The notes below the pieces were generated by a model, which saw only the letters and a list, made by a program, of their open reading frames with translations, made no database searches and had not been told where the DNA came from. DNA of 6,605 nt. It comes from Chloroflexota bacterium (GTDB lineage: Bacteria > Chloroflexota > Dormibacteria > Dormibacterales > Dormibacteraceae). Location: positions 1 through 6,605 of the forward strand of contig VBJE01000075.1 in NCBI GenBank assembly GCA_005879675.1, written 5' to 3'. Positions 4,933 through 6,605 of this stretch are shown in pieces (the stretch's first letter is position 1; each line of letters begins with the position of its first letter). The position numbers and the translations under genes were made by a program.

Positions 4933-5748
4933 TTAAGAAAAGATGCTCGTGCGGCGTGGGCGCAGCTGGTTGACGGTGGTCTGGATCCACTCGCGAACCT
5001 GCTCGCTGATCTCGAGCACGAGGCGGGCGTCTCCCGCCGCGTCGCGGCCGTAGGAGGCGACTTCGATCGGCTCGCCGAAGGCGATCAACCATTTCGACGG
5101 CAGCGGGACCAGCCCACCCAGGCCGAGCCAGGGAAAGGTGGGCGTGATCGGGAGGTTCGGCAGGCCCAGCAGCCGCGCGACCGGCTGCAGGTCGGCGAGC
5201 ACGGGGTGGACCTCCTCCGAGCCGACGACCGCGACCGGGATGATCGGCGCCCCCGTCCGCAACGCCACCTGGACGAAGCCGCCGCGACCCAGGCGGCGGA
5301 TGCGGTAGCGGTCGCGATAGCGCTTGGCCGCGCCCTTCACCCCCTCGGGAAAGACGCCGACAAGCTCATCTCGCTCGAGCAGCGCGGTCGCGTTGTCGGG
5401 ATGCGCGAGCACGTTGCCGGTCTTGACCAGAAGCATGTTCGTGAACGGGACAGCGAACGCCCAGTCGACGACGAGCATCCGCGCGTGGCGCGGCTGCGGG
5501 TGCTCGGCGATGATCGCGGTCCGGATCATTGCTCCGTCGTACGGAACGATGCCGGCATGATTCGCGACCAGCAGCGCACGTCCGCGACCCGGCACATTGG
5601 TCACGCCATCGACTTCCACCCGCCAGTACTTGCGATAAAACCAGAGCGCGACTCTGGTCACGCGCTCGGTGAACTCGGGGTCGAAGCCGAACCCGTCGCT
5701 TCGGAGTTCCAGCTCTTGGCTGGGACTCACAACCCGGAGAGCCCCCAC
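4933..5748 (-). CDS. Lysophospholipid acyltransferase family protein (PlsC/LPLAT-like)
   Basis: A 271-residue acyltransferase that would transfer a fatty acyl group to a lysophospholipid, glycerol-phosphate or similar acceptor at the membrane. The catalytic motif is NHAGIVPYD (His64, Asp71). Its H-x6-D spacing differs from the H-x4-D of classical PlsC and fits the LPLAT/MGAT-like subgroup. The second signature, VFPEG (132-136), and the third block, APIIPVAVVGSEE (167-179), are intact. No strong transmembrane segment is visible, so it is probably peripheral. The start is uncertain. The longest form uses GTG 5746-5748; an alternative in-frame GTG lies at 5728-5730, and the purine run GGGAGGTGGGGG falls between or over them at poor spacing. 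It is the first gene of the minus-strand set and is divergent from the recombinase. Acceptor specificity cannot be told from sequence. Confidence 0.85.
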   Translation of the reverse strand: MGALRVVSPSQELELRSDGFGFDPEFTERVTRVALWFYRKYWRVEVDGVTNVPGRGRALLVANHAGIVPYDGAMIRTAIIAEHPQPRHARMLVVDWAFAVPFTNMLLVKTGNVLAHPDNATALLERDELVGVFPEGVKGAAKRYRDRYRIRRLGRGGFVQVALRTGAPIIPVAVVGSEEVHPVLADLQPVARLLGLPNLPITPTFPWLGLGGLVPLPSKWLIAFGEPIEVASYGRDAAGDARLVLEISEQVREWIQTTVNQLRPRRTSIFS

Positions 5749-5780
5749 CTCCCGTCAATTATCATGTGGCCGGCCTCGAC
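5749..5780. promoter_or_regulatory. Compact divergent start region
   Basis: Only 32 bp separate the acyltransferase GTG (5748, minus) from the recombinase ATG (5781, plus). The AT-rich patch CAATTATCAT (5756-5765) contains GATAAT on the minus strand (5758-5763) and TATCAT on the plus strand (5760-5765), each a plausible -10. No convincing -35 is seen for either, so the assignment is tentative. Overlapping -10 boxes would make the two genes compete for polymerase. Confidence 0.3.
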
Positions 5781-6605
5781 ATGCCACTCGCCCTGCAGGC
5801 CGCTGCTCATGAATACGTCGGCTGGCTTCAGCTCGAGGCCAACCGCAGCCCGAACACGGTGCGCGCTTATGACGCCGAGATTCGCAGGCTGCTCGGATTT
5901 CTCGCCGAGCACGGCCATTCTCTTGACGTCACCGGCCTCAGGCATGAGGACCTGAGGGCGTATCAGCGTCATCTCGCGGGGCGACTGAAGAGCCCGGCCT
6001 CGCGCGCGCGGGCCCTGGTCGCGATCCGGTCGTGGCTGCGATGGATCGCACGCGAAGGCTTGATCGACCAGGACCTCTCCAACGGAATCACGCTCCCCAG
6101 GCTCGAGCAGCGACTGCCCAAACCCATCGATCCCGACGAGCTGACGCGCCTGCTCAACGCGCTGCCCAGCGCGACGCTGCTCGAGAAACGAGACCGCGCT
6201 CTCGTCCACTTCCTGGTCAGCACCGGTTGCCGGATCTCGGAGGCGCTGGCGCTGGACCGGACCGACTTTCCTCGGTCGGGCATTCGCCTCGTCGTCACGG
6301 GCAAGGGCTCCAAGCAGCGCAGTGTCTATCTGACCGCGGACGCCCGCGGCGCGATGGAGGACTACCTCACCGCGCGCGAAGACGCGTGCCTCGCGATGTT
6401 CATCAACTTCGACCGCTCGGCCGGCGACGACCGCGAGCGCCGGTTGACGCCCGCTGGCGCGCGCTACGTCGTCAAGCAGATCCGCCAGGCGGTCGGGGCG
6501 TGGTCGTTCAAGTCGCCCCACGTCGCAAGGCACACGGCGGCGACGACGCTGCTCGAGGTGACGGGCGGTGACGTGCGCCTGGTGCAGGAGGTGCTCGGCC
6601 ACGCC
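5781..6605 (+). CDS. Tyrosine recombinase, Xer-like, 3' partial
   Basis: The frame stays open to the window edge (275 codons), so the C-terminus is missing. Residues 1-100 form the SAM-like core-binding domain: EYVGWLQLE...SPNTVRAYDAEIRRLLGFL, then RAYQRHLAGR. The catalytic domain follows, with Arg151 in STGCRISEAL, Lys175 in TGKGSKQR, His247 and Arg250 in SPHVARHTAAT, and His274 in VLGHA. The nucleophilic Tyr should come about nine residues later, outside the window. The first four catalytic positions are each offset by three from those of E. coli XerD (148, 172, 244, 247), so the architecture is XerC/D-like, although simple Xer-type integrases of islands look the same. The start at ATG 5781 fits the usual Xer N-terminus; GTG 5766 is an alternative five codons upstream. 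No good ribosome binding site is present for either. It could act in chromosome dimer resolution or in integration. Confidence 0.85.
   Translation, partial: MPLALQAAAHEYVGWLQLEANRSPNTVRAYDAEIRRLLGFLAEHGHSLDVTGLRHEDLRAYQRHLAGRLKSPASRARALVAIRSWLRWIAREGLIDQDLSNGITLPRLEQRLPKPIDPDELTRLLNALPSATLLEKRDRALVHFLVSTGCRISEALALDRTDFPRSGIRLVVTGKGSKQRSVYLTADARGAMEDYLTAREDACLAMFINFDRSAGDDRERRLTPAGARYVVKQIRQAVGAWSFKSPHVARHTAATTLLEVTGGDVRLVQEVLGHA

Noticed and set aside
4648..5955. 435-codon plus-strand frame
   Set aside because: It is antisense to the lipoprotein and acyltransferase genes, is full of low-complexity Arg/Asp/Ala typical of GC-rich shadow frames, and crosses into the recombinase gene. The minus-strand frames hold the recognised motifs.
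5727..6602. 291-codon minus-strand frame
   Set aside because: It is the shadow of the tyrosine recombinase, which has all expected catalytic motifs on the plus strand.

Overview
The window is GC-rich, with densely packed short genes, several GTG starts, few strong Shine-Dalgarno sites and a gene of the deazaflavin (F420)-dependent nitroreductase superfamily. The small hydrophobic protein ending in RWYRW resembles actinobacterial proteins. Together these suggest an Actinomycetota- or Chloroflexota-like bacterium, possibly an uncultured lineage such as Dormibacterota. That placement is inference from style and gene families only.

Left part (1-1404, + strand): the 3' portion of a Vgb-like beta-propeller gene that enters from outside the window, then a small alpha/beta-barrel (ABM-like) protein with a clear ribosome binding site. 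Middle part (1498-2886): a tRNA-rich patch. An intact tRNA-Arg(CCG) lies on the minus strand. Its 3' half is repeated 559 bp away in the same orientation, and a nitroreductase-like gene lies between the copies. This is the layout left by a tRNA-targeting integrated element. A lipoprotein gene follows on the plus strand and runs into a second tRNA-Arg, whose anticodon reads GCG, unusual for bacteria.

Centre (2887-3273): a leader with a hairpin, a 56-residue membrane protein whose start codon sits at the centre of a perfect palindrome, and a textbook intrinsic terminator. Right part (3278-5748, minus strand): a probable three-gene operon of LPLAT acyltransferase, a lipoprotein paralogous to the one at 2163-2795, and a zinc N-acetylmuramoyl-L-alanine amidase. 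All three point to the cell envelope. Divergent from this operon, a tyrosine recombinase with XerD-like catalytic spacing starts at 5781 and runs off the window end.

The main theme is recombination around tRNA-Arg. There are two intact tRNA-Arg genes in opposite orientations, one 3' half-copy and one 12-13 nt copy of the 5' end. Two lipoprotein paralogues in opposite orientations each have the tRNA-Arg 5' sequence just after their stop codon. I see no CRISPR array, transposase, rRNA, toxin-antitoxin pair or defence gene. No gene-free stretch exceeds 300 bases. The longest gaps, 1405-1497 and 2887-2992, show nothing I can support.
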